A stretch of 64,000 nt of DNA from Paenibacillus selenitireducens (lineage in GTDB: Bacteria > Bacillota > Bacilli > Paenibacillales > Paenibacillaceae). The notes under the pieces were generated by a model. It did not search any database, was not told the DNA's origin, and saw only the letters and a list, made by a program, of their open reading frames with translations. The stretch is from positions 124,717-188,716 of the forward strand of contig NZ_MSZX01000009.1 of the NCBI RefSeq assembly GCF_002021565.1, read 5' to 3'. A program made the translations under genes and the position numbers. Below, piece by piece: positions 44,303 to 53,497 of the stretch (within the stretch, counting starts at the first letter, position 1; each line of letters begins with the position of its first letter).

Positions 44303-45427
44303 TTATGAAAATGTCACTTCGTTTTTGTGAGCATGGACACTTAACACCAATCCAATGGCGATCATATTGCTAAGCAGAGAGCTTCCTCCATAACTGATGA
44401 ACGGCAATGAAATACCCGTTAACGGGACTAAACCGATATGCATGCCAATATTAACGAAAATTTGAAACACGAGCATGCCCATGATCCCGATGACAAGATA
44501 GGACCCCGCAAGTTCCCTGCTTTCCATTACGATTTGAACCATTCGATACATAAGCAGAAAATAAAGCATGAGTAATACGGCTGATCCCAAAAAACCGTAT
44601 CCCTCCCCGATAACGACGTAGATAGAATCGGAATACGCATAAGGAATGAACCCTCTCTTTAAAAAGGACCCGTCGCTTCCGGTCATACCTCCCGATCCGA
44701 TGGCGCTCATGGCATTTTTCACATGCCACGATTTATCAGGATCGCTCGTGGGATCCAGGAAAGTTTGAATTCTAGACATTTGATGCGGTTCTACAAACTT
44801 GGATAATAATTCATGGTTCGCATGATACAGCCATAGCACGGTACCAATCGCAATCACGACCATGCTAAGGAACAAAATCATATAGAGTGAACGAATATTG
44901 CCCATCCACAGCATGCTGAGCAGCACGCCTACAAACACAAGAGCAGTGCCTAAATCAGGCTGCTGCATAATTAACACAATAGGAATCATGAAGATGATGC
45001 AGATCGGTATTAAATCTTGAACAAAACGGAGCTTCTCTCCATTCCGTTTACCTAACAAATGAGCTACGAGCAAAACGGTAAATATCTTCGCTAATTCCGA
45101 AGGTTGGAGCTGAAAATGGCCAATGCTTAGCCACCGCACTGCTCCATTAATATTCACTCCGGTAAACTTAACAAGAATGAGCATCCCTATGCCCAAGCCA
45201 TATAAAATATAAGCTAATTTGCCTAATAGAATTTTATAATCGATCCATGATATCGCGAGCATGGGAATGCAAAAGGCTGCGAATAAATATAAATTACTGA
45301 TATGAAGTCCTTCTAAATTTGTACCCGTCGTGGCTCCAAAAATAGCGACCGTTCCGCAGGCAACTAGACACAATAGAATGAAAAGCGTGAATTTATCTAG
45401 CTGTTCAATTTTTCGTATAATTATCAT
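44303..45427 (-). CDS. SEDS family peptidoglycan polymerase (RodA/FtsW-like)
   Basis: Membrane protein of 374 residues with about ten helices. SEDS hallmarks: TGVNINGAVRWLSIGHFQLQPSELAKIFTVLL near 88-119, QQPDLGTALVF near 154-164, and the C-terminal ISLPFISYGGSSLLSNM. The loop that normally reads PEAHTDFIFAVIGEE is here PYAYSDSIYVVIGEG; the putative catalytic Asp is kept but its neighbours differ. SEDS proteins polymerise lipid II with a partner class B PBP. It starts 10 bases after another SEDS gene. Confidence 0.9.
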   Translation of the reverse strand: MIIIRKIEQLDKFTLFILLCLVACGTVAIFGATTGTNLEGLHISNLYLFAAFCIPMLAISWIDYKILLGKLAYILYGLGIGMLILVKFTGVNINGAVRWLSIGHFQLQPSELAKIFTVLLVAHLLGKRNGEKLRFVQDLIPICIIFMIPIVLIMQQPDLGTALVFVGVLLSMLWMGNIRSLYMILFLSMVVIAIGTVLWLYHANHELLSKFVEPHQMSRIQTFLDPTSDPDKSWHVKNAMSAIGSGGMTGSDGSFLKRGFIPYAYSDSIYVVIGEGYGFLGSAVLLMLYFLLMYRMVQIVMESRELAGSYLVIGIMGMLVFQIFVNIGMHIGLVPLTGISLPFISYGGSSLLSNMIAIGLVLSVHAHKNEVTFS

Positions 45428-45437
45428 GTAAGAACCT

Positions 45438-46568
45438 CTATTTTGTTGAATTTCTATATGCTTCTTGACGTCGATGGTAGTTATCTCGTGAAATGCTAAG
45501 TAATATACCGGTGCTTGCCAAACAGAGTATCAACGAAGACCCCCCATAACTAATAAACGGAAGCGGTACGCCCGTGATTGGCAGGCTACCTGTTACAGCT
45601 CCGATATTCAATAAGAACTGTATAAAAATCATCATGACAATGCCTATCCCTAACATGACTCCGAACGGTTCATTACTTCGAATGGCAGCGATAAAGCCCC
45701 GCCAGATTAACAAGAAAAAACTGATAATCAGAAGCAACGTCCCCACAAACCCAAATTCTTCTCCGATGACAGCAAATATAAAATCGGTGTGCGCCTCCGG
45801 CAAATAAAAAAGCTTCTGTACGCTTTGACCTAGGCCTGTCCCGGTAACCCCCCCATGTCCTAATGCATAGAGCGACTGAATAAGTTGGTAGCCCGAGCTT
45901 TGGGGGTTATCCAAAGGATTCATAAAAGAACTGATACGCTGCAGGCGATAACTCTGACTCACGGCAAGATAGACAAATATAGGGATAAGCGCCAGACTAA
46001 GTAGAAATATATGCCGCAGATCAACACCACCGATGATCAGGATGGTCGCGGCGATAAAGAACAAAATTAACACCGTGCCGAAATCTGGCTGTTTCAAAAC
46101 AAGCAGCAGAAGTATGCCAATCACGAGCAGAATCGGCAGTAATCCTCTCTTAAAGTCCCGAATCTGATCCCCTTTTCTACTTACCAATGCAGACATATAT
46201 ACAATCACAGTTAGCTTGGTAAACTCAGAAGGCTGTAAATTAAATCCGCTCAACACAAACCAACGTCTCGCACCATTGATGTTCGTTCCAGCAAATAAAA
46301 CGAGAATAAGTGCACAAAATGAGATCAGCAACAAAATGGGGGCTGCTTTCTTCCAATACGTATAAGGAATACTCATAAAAATGAGCATCACAAATAATCC
46401 GATGAGCGCAAATACGCCTTGTTTCATGACGTAGTGCCACGGACTATCGTGTTTTGTCATCGCCATCGGGGAGCTTGCGCTAAAAATCATAATCAAGCCA
46501 AATCCGACAAGCAGTATAGTCACGAACAAAAGTAGAAAATCAGGGCGGCCTCGGATTTTACCACTCAA
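45438..46568 (-). CDS. SEDS family peptidoglycan polymerase (RodA/FtsW-like)
   Basis: Membrane protein of 376 residues with about ten helices. AGTNINGARRWFVLSGFNLQPSEFTKLTVIVY, KQPDFGTVLILFF, the canonical loop FYLPEAHTDFIFAVIGEEFGFVG (catalytic Asp) and GVPLPFISYGGSSLILCL are all present. It should polymerise lipid II. TTG start eight bases after GGAGGTG. RodA, FtsW and SpoVE cannot be told apart securely from sequence alone; the non-dcw context argues for RodA-like. Confidence 0.9.
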   Translation of the reverse strand: MSGKIRGRPDFLLLFVTILLVGFGLIMIFSASSPMAMTKHDSPWHYVMKQGVFALIGLFVMLIFMSIPYTYWKKAAPILLLISFCALILVLFAGTNINGARRWFVLSGFNLQPSEFTKLTVIVYMSALVSRKGDQIRDFKRGLLPILLVIGILLLLVLKQPDFGTVLILFFIAATILIIGGVDLRHIFLLSLALIPIFVYLAVSQSYRLQRISSFMNPLDNPQSSGYQLIQSLYALGHGGVTGTGLGQSVQKLFYLPEAHTDFIFAVIGEEFGFVGTLLLIISFFLLIWRGFIAAIRSNEPFGVMLGIGIVMMIFIQFLLNIGAVTGSLPITGVPLPFISYGGSSLILCLASTGILLSISRDNYHRRQEAYRNSTK

Positions 46569-46612
46569 ATCAAGGACACCTCCATCTCGGTCATTGCCAT
46601 GTAAGTGTGTTA

Positions 46613-47146
46613 TTACTCCAGATCGATCTTACCGTGATACTCTTTCTTGGATATCAACTCTAACTTATCATCCGTCAAACCATAAACATCCAGACCATTT
46701 CCTGCCTCACCTAGCGACCAAGCAAGTGCGAGCTCGTTGCGTCCATCATGATTGATATCTGGAAACCCGGCATACTCCAGACCATATCCAAAACCTTTAA
46801 CTTCCGAAATGATTCGCCACTCCTCTTGATGCTGCTTGAATAGAGCCGCTTTTAATATTTTTCCACTTACATTATTTTCTTCATATACGACAACGGCTTC
46901 ATCGATACCGTCTCCATCCATATCACCGAATGAGATGTGCTGGCCCTCCTTACCTTGCAAAGGAGCCACTAATTGAGCTTCATTTGGCAGCAATTTGATA
47001 AGTTCGTGGCTGATCTGGTCGCGTTGAAGGCTGCCTTCGGATACGGGAGGTTTGATCATATCCATTGGCGTCGTGGGGATTCCACATCCTCCGAGCAACA
47101 ATAACATGGTTAACATGATCCCTATTCGGTTGAGTTTGTTGAGCAT
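46613..47146 (-). CDS. FG-GAP/VCBS-repeat lipoprotein
   Basis: Predicted lipoprotein of 177 residues. Signal with lipobox LLLGGC near 16-21. Two calcium-loop-like repeats are visible: ISFGDMDGDGIDEAVVVYEE near 73-92 and AGFPDINHDGRNELALAWS near 127-145. These are FG-GAP/VCBS units usually found in beta-propeller surface proteins, though only two are present. It lies between the histidine kinase and the SEDS genes and may assist the sensor or a polymerase. Start: ATG eight bases after GAGG. Confidence 0.82.
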   Translation of the reverse strand: MLNKLNRIGIMLTMLLLLGGCGIPTTPMDMIKPPVSEGSLQRDQISHELIKLLPNEAQLVAPLQGKEGQHISFGDMDGDGIDEAVVVYEENNVSGKILKAALFKQHQEEWRIISEVKGFGYGLEYAGFPDINHDGRNELALAWSLGEAGNGLDVYGLTDDKLELISKKEYHGKIDLE

Positions 47147-47228
47147 GTTGATGACCTCTCCTTGTGTCAAGGTTAGTTACTATTTTATAGGTGATAGAGC
47201 GTAAAGTGGTTATGAAATAGTTAAAATA

Positions 47229-48626
47229 TCATTTTCCAGTGATCGGAAGATAGATATGAACCTTCGTTCCCTTCCCAACTTGACTCGTTATTTTTAATTC
47301 GCCGTGATGCAGCTGAATGATTTGATCGGATATGGCTAGTCCCAATCCACTGCCAGAAGTATGTTGATCTGCTTTATAGAACTTGTGAAGCACACGTTGG
47401 AGTTCTTCCTCCGCGATACCAGAGCCCGTGTCCTCAACACAAATAACAACCTGATCCAAAGACATGTATGCCTGAAGAAGGATTCGACCCTTTGGGGCCG
47501 TAAATTTGAGTGAATTATCCAACAAATTAATGAATACTTGCTTTAAGCGGTTCTCGTCGGCTTGAATGGGAGGAATATTCTCGTTGACTTGTATTTCGAG
47601 TGAAACGCCTTGGCGTTCAGCTCTTGGACCGAGCTGCCGACCCATATGATGCAGCAATTCGGGAAGTTGGACAGGAGCAAGCTGGAGGGCAATTCTTCCA
47701 TTATCCAATTTAGAGAAATCCAACAACTCATCAACCATTTGAGCTAGCCTGTCGCTCTCCAATTCAATAATATCCAGTCCTTCATGTAACAGATGCATAT
47801 TGTCCTTCCCATTCGATTTTAAAGTTATAACCCAACCTTTGATCGACGTGAGTGGCGTTCGCAGTTCATGGGAGACGGAAGAGATAAAATCATTTTTGAG
47901 CGCTTCGCTCTTTAATATTCGGGCAGCCATCATATTTAATGTATCTGCCAAAGAGCCCAGCTCATCCCGGTAACGTTTACGCACTCGGATGCTAAAGTCT
48001 CCTTCTGTCATGCGGTCTGCTGCTTGTTTGAGGTCCTTGATAGATCTTGTGATCGTCCAGGACAACAGCAAACCAAGTACGGTGACGATTGCAATGACAA
48101 GGATCCCGACGCAAATGAGCAGGACGGTAATTTGATACACGGTTTGAACCGTTTCCGTCAAGGAAGTGACAAATCGAACCTCACCTAAAGTAACCTCTTC
48201 ATTGCTAGATTTTAAAGGGTACGATACCGCTAATATCGCCTCTCGTGTTATGGGGTCCTTCCCCCTCCAAATCCCAGGGACGCCTGATATAGCTGCTTGT
48301 ACATCTTGGTATTTCATCATAGAGGTGTCGCCTTGCAATCCGTTAGAATCCTGCAGAAGCCGCCCCGATGGACTAATAATCTGCACTTGTGCTTCAGAAT
48401 TGTGCGCGAACCCTTTCAATAACCGTTCTGATTGTTTCTCCAGATCCTCATCGGCAAAATATTGCTGAAAAAAAGAAGCGGATAACTCTGCTTGATTCAT
48501 CAGGATCCGCTCTACATTATGAAAATAATAATATCTCACCGAGACAATAAGAAAAATTTCAAGAATCAGCACCGTAAGGCAAATAACGATAACATAACTA
48601 CCAACTAATCGTTTCTGAATACCCAT
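47229..48626 (-). CDS. Sensor histidine kinase with extracellular sensor domain
   Basis: Kinase of 465 residues. TM1 at about 9-31, extracellular domain of about 130 residues (32-162), TM2 at about 163-192, HAMP (IKDLKQAADRMTEGDFSIRV), HisKA with VSHELRTPLTSIKG placing H253, and HATPase_c with NLLDNSLKFTAP, VEDTGSGIAEEEL and GSGLGLAISDQII. The start was moved to the ATG giving MGIQKRLV; the open frame upstream runs through the response-regulator end. Partner: the OmpR regulator four bases upstream. Context suggests an envelope-stress signal. Confidence 0.9.
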   Translation of the reverse strand: MGIQKRLVGSYVIVICLTVLILEIFLIVSVRYYYFHNVERILMNQAELSASFFQQYFADEDLEKQSERLLKGFAHNSEAQVQIISPSGRLLQDSNGLQGDTSMMKYQDVQAAISGVPGIWRGKDPITREAILAVSYPLKSSNEEVTLGEVRFVTSLTETVQTVYQITVLLICVGILVIAIVTVLGLLLSWTITRSIKDLKQAADRMTEGDFSIRVRKRYRDELGSLADTLNMMAARILKSEALKNDFISSVSHELRTPLTSIKGWVITLKSNGKDNMHLLHEGLDIIELESDRLAQMVDELLDFSKLDNGRIALQLAPVQLPELLHHMGRQLGPRAERQGVSLEIQVNENIPPIQADENRLKQVFINLLDNSLKFTAPKGRILLQAYMSLDQVVICVEDTGSGIAEEELQRVLHKFYKADQHTSGSGLGLAISDQIIQLHHGELKITSQVGKGTKVHIYLPITGK

Positions 48627-48630
48627 GGCT

Positions 48631-49335
48631 TCACCCGTCCTTCCTCCAACGGTATCCCAAGCCCCATACCGTCTCGATCCAATGCGGTTTGGAGCAGTCA
48701 TCTTCAAGTTTTTCACGAAGTTTCCGCACATGAACGTCTACCGTTTTCGGATCCCCGACAAAGTCCTCGCCCCATATCAGATTCAGTAATTCGTTGCGGG
48801 ATAACGCTGTATCGGGTTGTTCAAGAAAGGTGCGGACCATTTGAAATTCTTTTGGCGTCAGTTCAATCACCTCGTCATGCTTGAACACTTTATTCGAATT
48901 GATATCCACTCGAATGGGACCCGATTGAAGGATTTGTTTTTGCGGTTTCAAGGCGATATCTGTACGGCGAAGTATCGCATGTATACGTGCGACAAGCTCT
49001 AAAGGGTTAAATGGTTTGACAATATAATCATCGGCTCCGATTTCAAGCCCCTTGATTTTGTCCAGATCTTGTCCGCGAGCGGTTAAGAAGACAATAATAA
49101 CGGCAGGGTCCTTGTCTCGTAATCGCTTGCAGATTTCAAATCCGTCGGCATCCGGCAGCATAATGTCTAGAATGACAACATCAGGTTGATTCGCCGTGAA
49201 GCTCTGTATCGCGGAATCTCCGGTGGCGGCTTCATGGACCCTAAATCCATTATTTGATAAATTGATGGAAATAAACCGTCGAATATGATCATCATCTTCA
49301 ACGATAAGTACTTGATTACGCATAGCAGTATCCAA
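48631..49335 (-). CDS. OmpR family response regulator
   Basis: Regulator of 234 residues. Receiver: VEDDD near 12-16, D57 in VVILDIMLPDADG, K107 in IVKPFNP. Winged helix: ELTPKEFQMVRTFLEQPDTALSRNELLNLIWG, VDVHVRKLREKLE, ETVWGLGYRW. TTG start six bases after GGAGGTG; the next ATG is too far from a site. First gene of the envelope operon and likely its regulator. Confidence 0.9.
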   Translation of the reverse strand: MDTAMRNQVLIVEDDDHIRRFISINLSNNGFRVHEAATGDSAIQSFTANQPDVVILDIMLPDADGFEICKRLRDKDPAVIIVFLTARGQDLDKIKGLEIGADDYIVKPFNPLELVARIHAILRRTDIALKPQKQILQSGPIRVDINSNKVFKHDEVIELTPKEFQMVRTFLEQPDTALSRNELLNLIWGEDFVGDPKTVDVHVRKLREKLEDDCSKPHWIETVWGLGYRWRKDG

Positions 49336-49376
49336 AATTCACACCTCCAGCACTGGATTCTTAGGAAGTTAAATGC

Positions 49377-49404
49377 AAAAAAGCTCTCCCTGTAACGAGA
49401 GAGC
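49377..49404 (-). terminator. Rho-independent terminator
   Basis: Stem GCTCTC/GAGAGC with an inner loop, followed by six T on the minus strand. Ends the GNAT gene and separates it from the envelope operon. Confidence 0.8.
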
Positions 49405-49476
49405 CTCGAGTACTATTCCGTATGCTATCACACACTATAATTACAAAGTGGATATTACGCTAAATCGATGAACTTG

Positions 49477-50025
49477 TCAAAAAATGACCTTTTCCTCCGG
49501 AATAATAACTTTCTCAAAACAATAAAAAGGGATGGTACTATGGGGAAAAATCACTTCTCCGCGCAGGTCATAACCAAGTTGATGATACAGGTTGTAGGCT
49601 CTCGGATTTTGACTAAAGCAATCCAATCGAATACTCGTGTAACCCTGTTCACGCGCATATGCTTCGGTAAAAGCCATAAGTTGTTGAGCGATCCCCCGAC
49701 CTTGATGTAATGGATGTACCGCCAATCGATGAATCGTGAGAACTTTTGTCTTCAACGGATCATTCCAATGAAGGTTAGCATATTCATCCGGTTGCATATC
49801 ATTTAAGGTAATCACGCCGGCGATGTTGTATTCAAGATCCCGACAGCAAAATAGGGTACAGGATTCAATATCCATGGTTACATCGTCGATTGCAGGATAG
49901 ACATCATCCCATTGGTAAATGCCTTGTTCGATCATATGATGAGTGCATTGTTGAAGCAGTTCAAAGATAGAATTCCGTTCTGTCATGCTTGCCTGATCTA
50001 TGGGTAGATTCAATGTAGGATTCAT
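49477..50025 (-). CDS. GNAT family N-acetyltransferase
   Basis: Protein of 182 residues. ISx-like start (SMTERNSIFELLQQCTHHM), RLAVHPLHQGRGIAQQLMAF with the acetyl-CoA loop HQGRGIA near 105-115, SIRLDCFSQNPRAYNLYHQLGYDLRGEV. Typical of small-molecule acetyltransferases in Bacillota; substrate unknown. ATG after GGAGGTGA; an upstream ATG 16 codons earlier lacks a site. Confidence 0.87.
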   Translation of the reverse strand: MNPTLNLPIDQASMTERNSIFELLQQCTHHMIEQGIYQWDDVYPAIDDVTMDIESCTLFCCRDLEYNIAGVITLNDMQPDEYANLHWNDPLKTKVLTIHRLAVHPLHQGRGIAQQLMAFTEAYAREQGYTSIRLDCFSQNPRAYNLYHQLGYDLRGEVIFPHSTIPFYCFEKVIIPEEKVIF

Positions 50026-50097
50026 TTCACTCACCTCCGTGTCGTACAATAGGCAATATTGTATATTTATCAAGCTGTTTCAGCATATTCTAAGAGC

Positions 50098-51015
50098 TCA
50101 ACCCCTCGCTGAATCCCATGCTTCTTTAAATGCTTTGACGGTGTGATATCGTTGTTCTCGGTCTTCGCAAACGGCATGGAAGGCTACTTCATACAGGGAT
50201 TTGTCAGCATCCCACTTTGTGATCGAGTGATCCATTTCGCCACCTAACAGTCCAAAAGCAATAGCTCCCATCGTGTAGACATTCGTCTTACTATCAATAG
50301 GGGCTCCTAGAATAAATTCTTCGGGTGCTTTGGAACGTCTTGCCCCCCAGAAGTTCTCTCCCATATCATTATATGTTGGTGCTTTTCTATAAAAATCGAT
50401 ATCACAGATTTTGGTTCTATGATTGGCGAAATCATAAAGGATACTTCCATCATAGAAATCTACGGCCACATATCCTTGCGCCTCCATCGATTCATGAAAT
50501 GAGAATATAACATCCAAGGAGTCTAATCGTTGCTCGAGAGGCAAATGTCTGAACCGATAAAACGGTGAATCGGGGTGCTCGTATTTAGCTGGAGGCGGAT
50601 ATGACCAGTGTGAATGAAGACACTCTCCTTCAAACCACTCAAATATGGCAACATAACCGCTATTCACTTGGAAGTGATCTATTAGCTTGATGAGATGATC
50701 ATGTTCCAGTGCTGTGTACAAGGGGATGGCCTGAGATAATCGCTGGACAGCATCTTTCGGATTCCCTGAAAAATCTACCGGCATCGCGCCTGCATATTTC
50801 ACGAACCTTCGCTGACCCCCTTTGATGACGCCAAAACAAATATTACCCGAATCTTGTTGATCAAATACGCAGAATACTTGGCCTTGTGCGCGTAACCAGT
50901 CAAAATCATGGTGTTCTTGAAGTTGAAATGAAACGCTATCCAACGTCATCGTATAAGAAGATTTCGCTCTTTCATTTGGGTGTTGAATGATAACATCACC
51001 TTTCCTTTTCTTCAA
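50098..51015 (-). CDS. Atypical serine/threonine protein kinase-like protein
   Basis: Cytoplasmic kinase-fold protein of about 305 residues. FCFGVIKGG..RFVKYAG suggests the ATP-Lys strand, HDHLIKLIDHFQVNSGYVAIFEWFEGE the hinge. The catalytic loop is altered: HRDxxxxN reads VAVDFYDGSILYD, so the Asp is kept but the His, Arg and Asn are not. DFG reads DID. The APE segment is KAPEEFILG and LLGGE/DREQRY follows. Activity may be reduced or changed. TTG at 51015 is assumed; the start is uncertain. Confidence 0.75.
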   Translation of the reverse strand: MKKRKGDVIIQHPNERAKSSYTMTLDSVSFQLQEHHDFDWLRAQGQVFCVFDQQDSGNICFGVIKGGQRRFVKYAGAMPVDFSGNPKDAVQRLSQAIPLYTALEHDHLIKLIDHFQVNSGYVAIFEWFEGECLHSHWSYPPPAKYEHPDSPFYRFRHLPLEQRLDSLDVIFSFHESMEAQGYVAVDFYDGSILYDFANHRTKICDIDFYRKAPTYNDMGENFWGARRSKAPEEFILGAPIDSKTNVYTMGAIAFGLLGGEMDHSITKWDADKSLYEVAFHAVCEDREQRYHTVKAFKEAWDSARG

Positions 51016-51036
51016 GGTTAATACGAGATGTTGATT

Positions 51037-52152
51037 TTACTTTAAGTTCTCAGGGTTCAAGGCTTGTAATGCTTCTGGCACGAATAGACCATCTTTACGG
51101 ATCAAAACATCATCAAACCAAATCTCTCCACCACCGTAATCCGGCCGTTGAATATTGACAATATCCCAATGTAATTCGGACCAGTTCTCATTGCCTGGAG
51201 ATCCTACAGGCACACACCCTGGAGTAAAGTGATAACTGCCCCAAATTTTCTCATCAAATAACGTATCTTTCATCGGTTTATCAATATACGGGTTGAGTCC
51301 GATGCCAAATTCACCAAAAAACCGAGAACCCTGATCCGTGTCCAATAAGCGGTTTATTCTTTCTGTATCATTGGCCGTAGCTTGTACGATTCGACCCTCT
51401 TTCACTTCAAATCGAATGTTCTCATACGTAAAGCCTTCTTTTAAGGAAGGGGTATTAAAAGATATGTATCCATTAACAGACTCCTTAACCGGCATCGTGT
51501 ACACTTCACCGTCCGGAAGATTCATAATCCCTGCATCTTTAATTGAAGGCATATCCTTGATCGAAAATGTCAGTTCCGTTCCTGGACCGGTTAACCTAAC
51601 TTTATCCGTCTGATCCATGAACGCGACGAGATGATTCATCGCTCGATCCATTTTGGCATAATCAAGATTGCATACATTGAAATATAAATCTTCCATGTCT
51701 TCTGTCGACATATTCGCTTGCTGCGCCATCGCATGGTTAGGATAACGAAGAATACACCATTTTGTATGATGATACCGTGTTCCATTGATTTTTTGTGCGT
51801 AATGCTTGCGATACAGCCCCATTTTCTCAGGTGAGACGCCGCTTAATTCACTCATATTCTCCCCTGCTCGTATGAGGATATAGGCTTGCATATCGTTGAC
51901 TCGATTTAAGTCGTAGGATGCCATCACTTCTAACTGTTCTTCCGTACAACCGATTATTATTTCTCTGAGTAATTCATGATTATTAATGAGTAGAAAAGGA
52001 AGTCCGCCTACGGCATAAGCTTGCTTGATCAATTCTTTGGCTAATGGCGTCTCCAATCCGTCAACCTCGATTAATAGCTTCTCTCCTTGTTGCAGCTTCA
52101 CGGAATATTGAATGAGATTTTTGGCGAGTTGTTCGACTCTTGGATCTTTCAT
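51037..52152 (-). CDS. Aminopeptidase, thermophilic M29 family (AmpS-like)
   Basis: Metallo-aminopeptidase of 371 residues. M29 hallmarks: QYSVKLQQGEKLLIEVD at the N-terminus, TGPGTELTFSI, MNLPDGEVYTMPV..NGYISFN, and the metal-binding C-terminal part with FGEFGIGLNPYI, FDEKIWGSYHFTPG, SELHWDIV and GGGEIWFDDVLI. Removes N-terminal residues from peptides in the cytoplasm. Length matches the family. Seems monocistronic or paired with the downstream kinase (21-base gap). Confidence 0.9.
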   Translation of the reverse strand: MKDPRVEQLAKNLIQYSVKLQQGEKLLIEVDGLETPLAKELIKQAYAVGGLPFLLINNHELLREIIIGCTEEQLEVMASYDLNRVNDMQAYILIRAGENMSELSGVSPEKMGLYRKHYAQKINGTRYHHTKWCILRYPNHAMAQQANMSTEDMEDLYFNVCNLDYAKMDRAMNHLVAFMDQTDKVRLTGPGTELTFSIKDMPSIKDAGIMNLPDGEVYTMPVKESVNGYISFNTPSLKEGFTYENIRFEVKEGRIVQATANDTERINRLLDTDQGSRFFGEFGIGLNPYIDKPMKDTLFDEKIWGSYHFTPGCVPVGSPGNENWSELHWDIVNIQRPDYGGGEIWFDDVLIRKDGLFVPEALQALNPENLK

Positions 52153-52224
52153 GTGGCTCTCCTTTTGTGAAATGCTATAATCTATCTATTTCATTCCATG
52201 TTTTTGATTTTCTCTGAATCCCTC

Positions 52225-52761
52225 TCACTTGTACTCTTTGTCTAGAATGGAATAATAGTATTGATCCGTCCATTCGTCGTGCCAGAACAGCTCTTCTTTA
52301 AAAATAGCTTCTCGCGTCATTCCGATATGTTCCAATATACCTGCTGAACGTGAATTTTTAGCGTTGCACATCCCCACGACTTTGTGTGCTTCTAATTGCT
52401 CAAAGGCAAATTGTAATAACAGCTTGCCCGCTTCCGTCCCATATTCTTTTCCCCCGAATTCAGGCAGAATGCAATAACCTATTTCCCAGCTTTTCCTGCT
52501 GAAAATATAGCTCCGAATTTTTGCAAATCCGATCGGCCGTTTACTCGAATCATTGGTTCTGGTTACGATATAATAATAGCTTGTAGGTTCGTCGGTACTT
52601 TTGATTTTCTCTGCATATCTCTCACGCACGGCCAGTACATCAGATTGTACGGATTCTTCATAATACCAAAGTTGTTGATCACATTCGATGCCGCTAATAA
52701 AATCCAGATCATCCATTGTAATCGCTGTCAAAATTATTTTATCGCCGGAAATCGTCATCAT
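52225..52761 (-). CDS. GNAT family N-acetyltransferase (RimJ/RimL-type)
   Basis: Protein of 178 residues. IILTAITMDDLDFISGIECDQQLWYYEE resembles the RimJ/L N-terminal strand and helix; IGYCILPEFGGKEYGTEAGKLLLQFAFE carries the cofactor loop, and VVGMCNAKNSRSAGILEHIGMTREA is the C-terminal hallmark. Members acetylate ribosomal proteins or other N-termini, but many have unrelated substrates. AGGAGAA site before the ATG. Confidence 0.87.
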   Translation of the reverse strand: MMTISGDKIILTAITMDDLDFISGIECDQQLWYYEESVQSDVLAVRERYAEKIKSTDEPTSYYYIVTRTNDSSKRPIGFAKIRSYIFSRKSWEIGYCILPEFGGKEYGTEAGKLLLQFAFEQLEAHKVVGMCNAKNSRSAGILEHIGMTREAIFKEELFWHDEWTDQYYYSILDKEYK

Positions 52762-52873
52762 TTCACTTCTCCTATCTATTTATAGATGCCCAAATATGTA
52801 AAATAATTCATGCCGTTAATCATATCATGCACTTTTTTCGATGCAGGGTCAATAACGCGTTAATTACGAACAC

Positions 52874-52896
52874 AAAAAAACCGCGCTATGCGCGGC
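52874..52896 (-). terminator. Terminator overlapping the DinB stop codon
   Basis: Six-base GC stem CCGCGC/GCGCGG with a three-base loop at 52882-52896 and seven T on the minus strand. The DinB stop codon lies inside the hairpin. Confidence 0.92.
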
Positions 52897-53419
52897 TTAT
52901 TGCCTTCAATCGTTCTAGCTGAAGCAGATGATGACGATAATGCATTTCAGTGAGCTTAAACCATTCGAGTGCATTTAAAGGACCAAAGCGCGGATGAGCA
53001 ACTGTATTCTGAAGCGGTGCTTCTGCAAGCCTCGGTTCTATTTCTTCCATTCGAGATACGACATGTTTCAACCCTTGAATAAGCTGCTCTCTACTTTCAG
53101 GTTGTTGAGGGGTATACTCAGGGGATGGCGGGACTTGAATTCGTATCGGCGGGAAGCTGCCAAGTTCAAACACAGCTATAGCATCCTTTGATTTACCTTC
53201 TGTAGGCACGGGTGTAACTGCAGTTGTCGACATACAATCATCGATATTCCGAAGTTGCATGTAGAGCGCAGAATTAATTAAGTGCAGATACATTTGACCC
53301 AGCGACCATTCGTTTTCATTAGGCTGGTGTTTCAGTTCCTCCAACGTAAAGTTATTTAATTCTTGAAGATAATGGTTCACCGTTTCTTTAAATTGCTGCA
53401 AAGTTTCGTTCGTATTCAT
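52886..53419 (-). CDS. DinB family protein
   Basis: Four-helix-bundle protein of 177 residues. NEWSLGQMYLHLINSALYMQLRNID supplies the first metal His, and FGPLNALEWFKLTEMHYRHHLLQLERL the last helix with HxxHH. DinB/YfiT-like proteins bind a divalent metal; many are mycothiol- or bacillithiol-dependent transferases. Start is ambiguous between this ATG and a TTG two codons earlier that has better spacing to AGGAG. Confidence 0.85.
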   Translation of the reverse strand: MNTNETLQQFKETVNHYLQELNNFTLEELKHQPNENEWSLGQMYLHLINSALYMQLRNIDDCMSTTAVTPVPTEGKSKDAIAVFELGSFPPIRIQVPPSPEYTPQQPESREQLIQGLKHVVSRMEEIEPRLAEAPLQNTVAHPRFGPLNALEWFKLTEMHYRHHLLQLERLKAISRA

Positions 53420-53460
53420 GGTCAATATTGCTCCTCTCAAGTAATATAGTCTCACTATAC

Positions 53461-53497
53461 AAAAACGCTACTGACACCTGTATGTCAGTAGCGTTTT
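53461..53497 (-). terminator. Strong terminator overlapping the WYL gene stop
   Basis: Perfect 15-base stem AAAACGCTACTGACA/TGTCAGTAGCGTTTT with a six-base loop. T-rich on both sides. The stop codon of the WYL gene lies in the stem. Confidence 0.92.
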
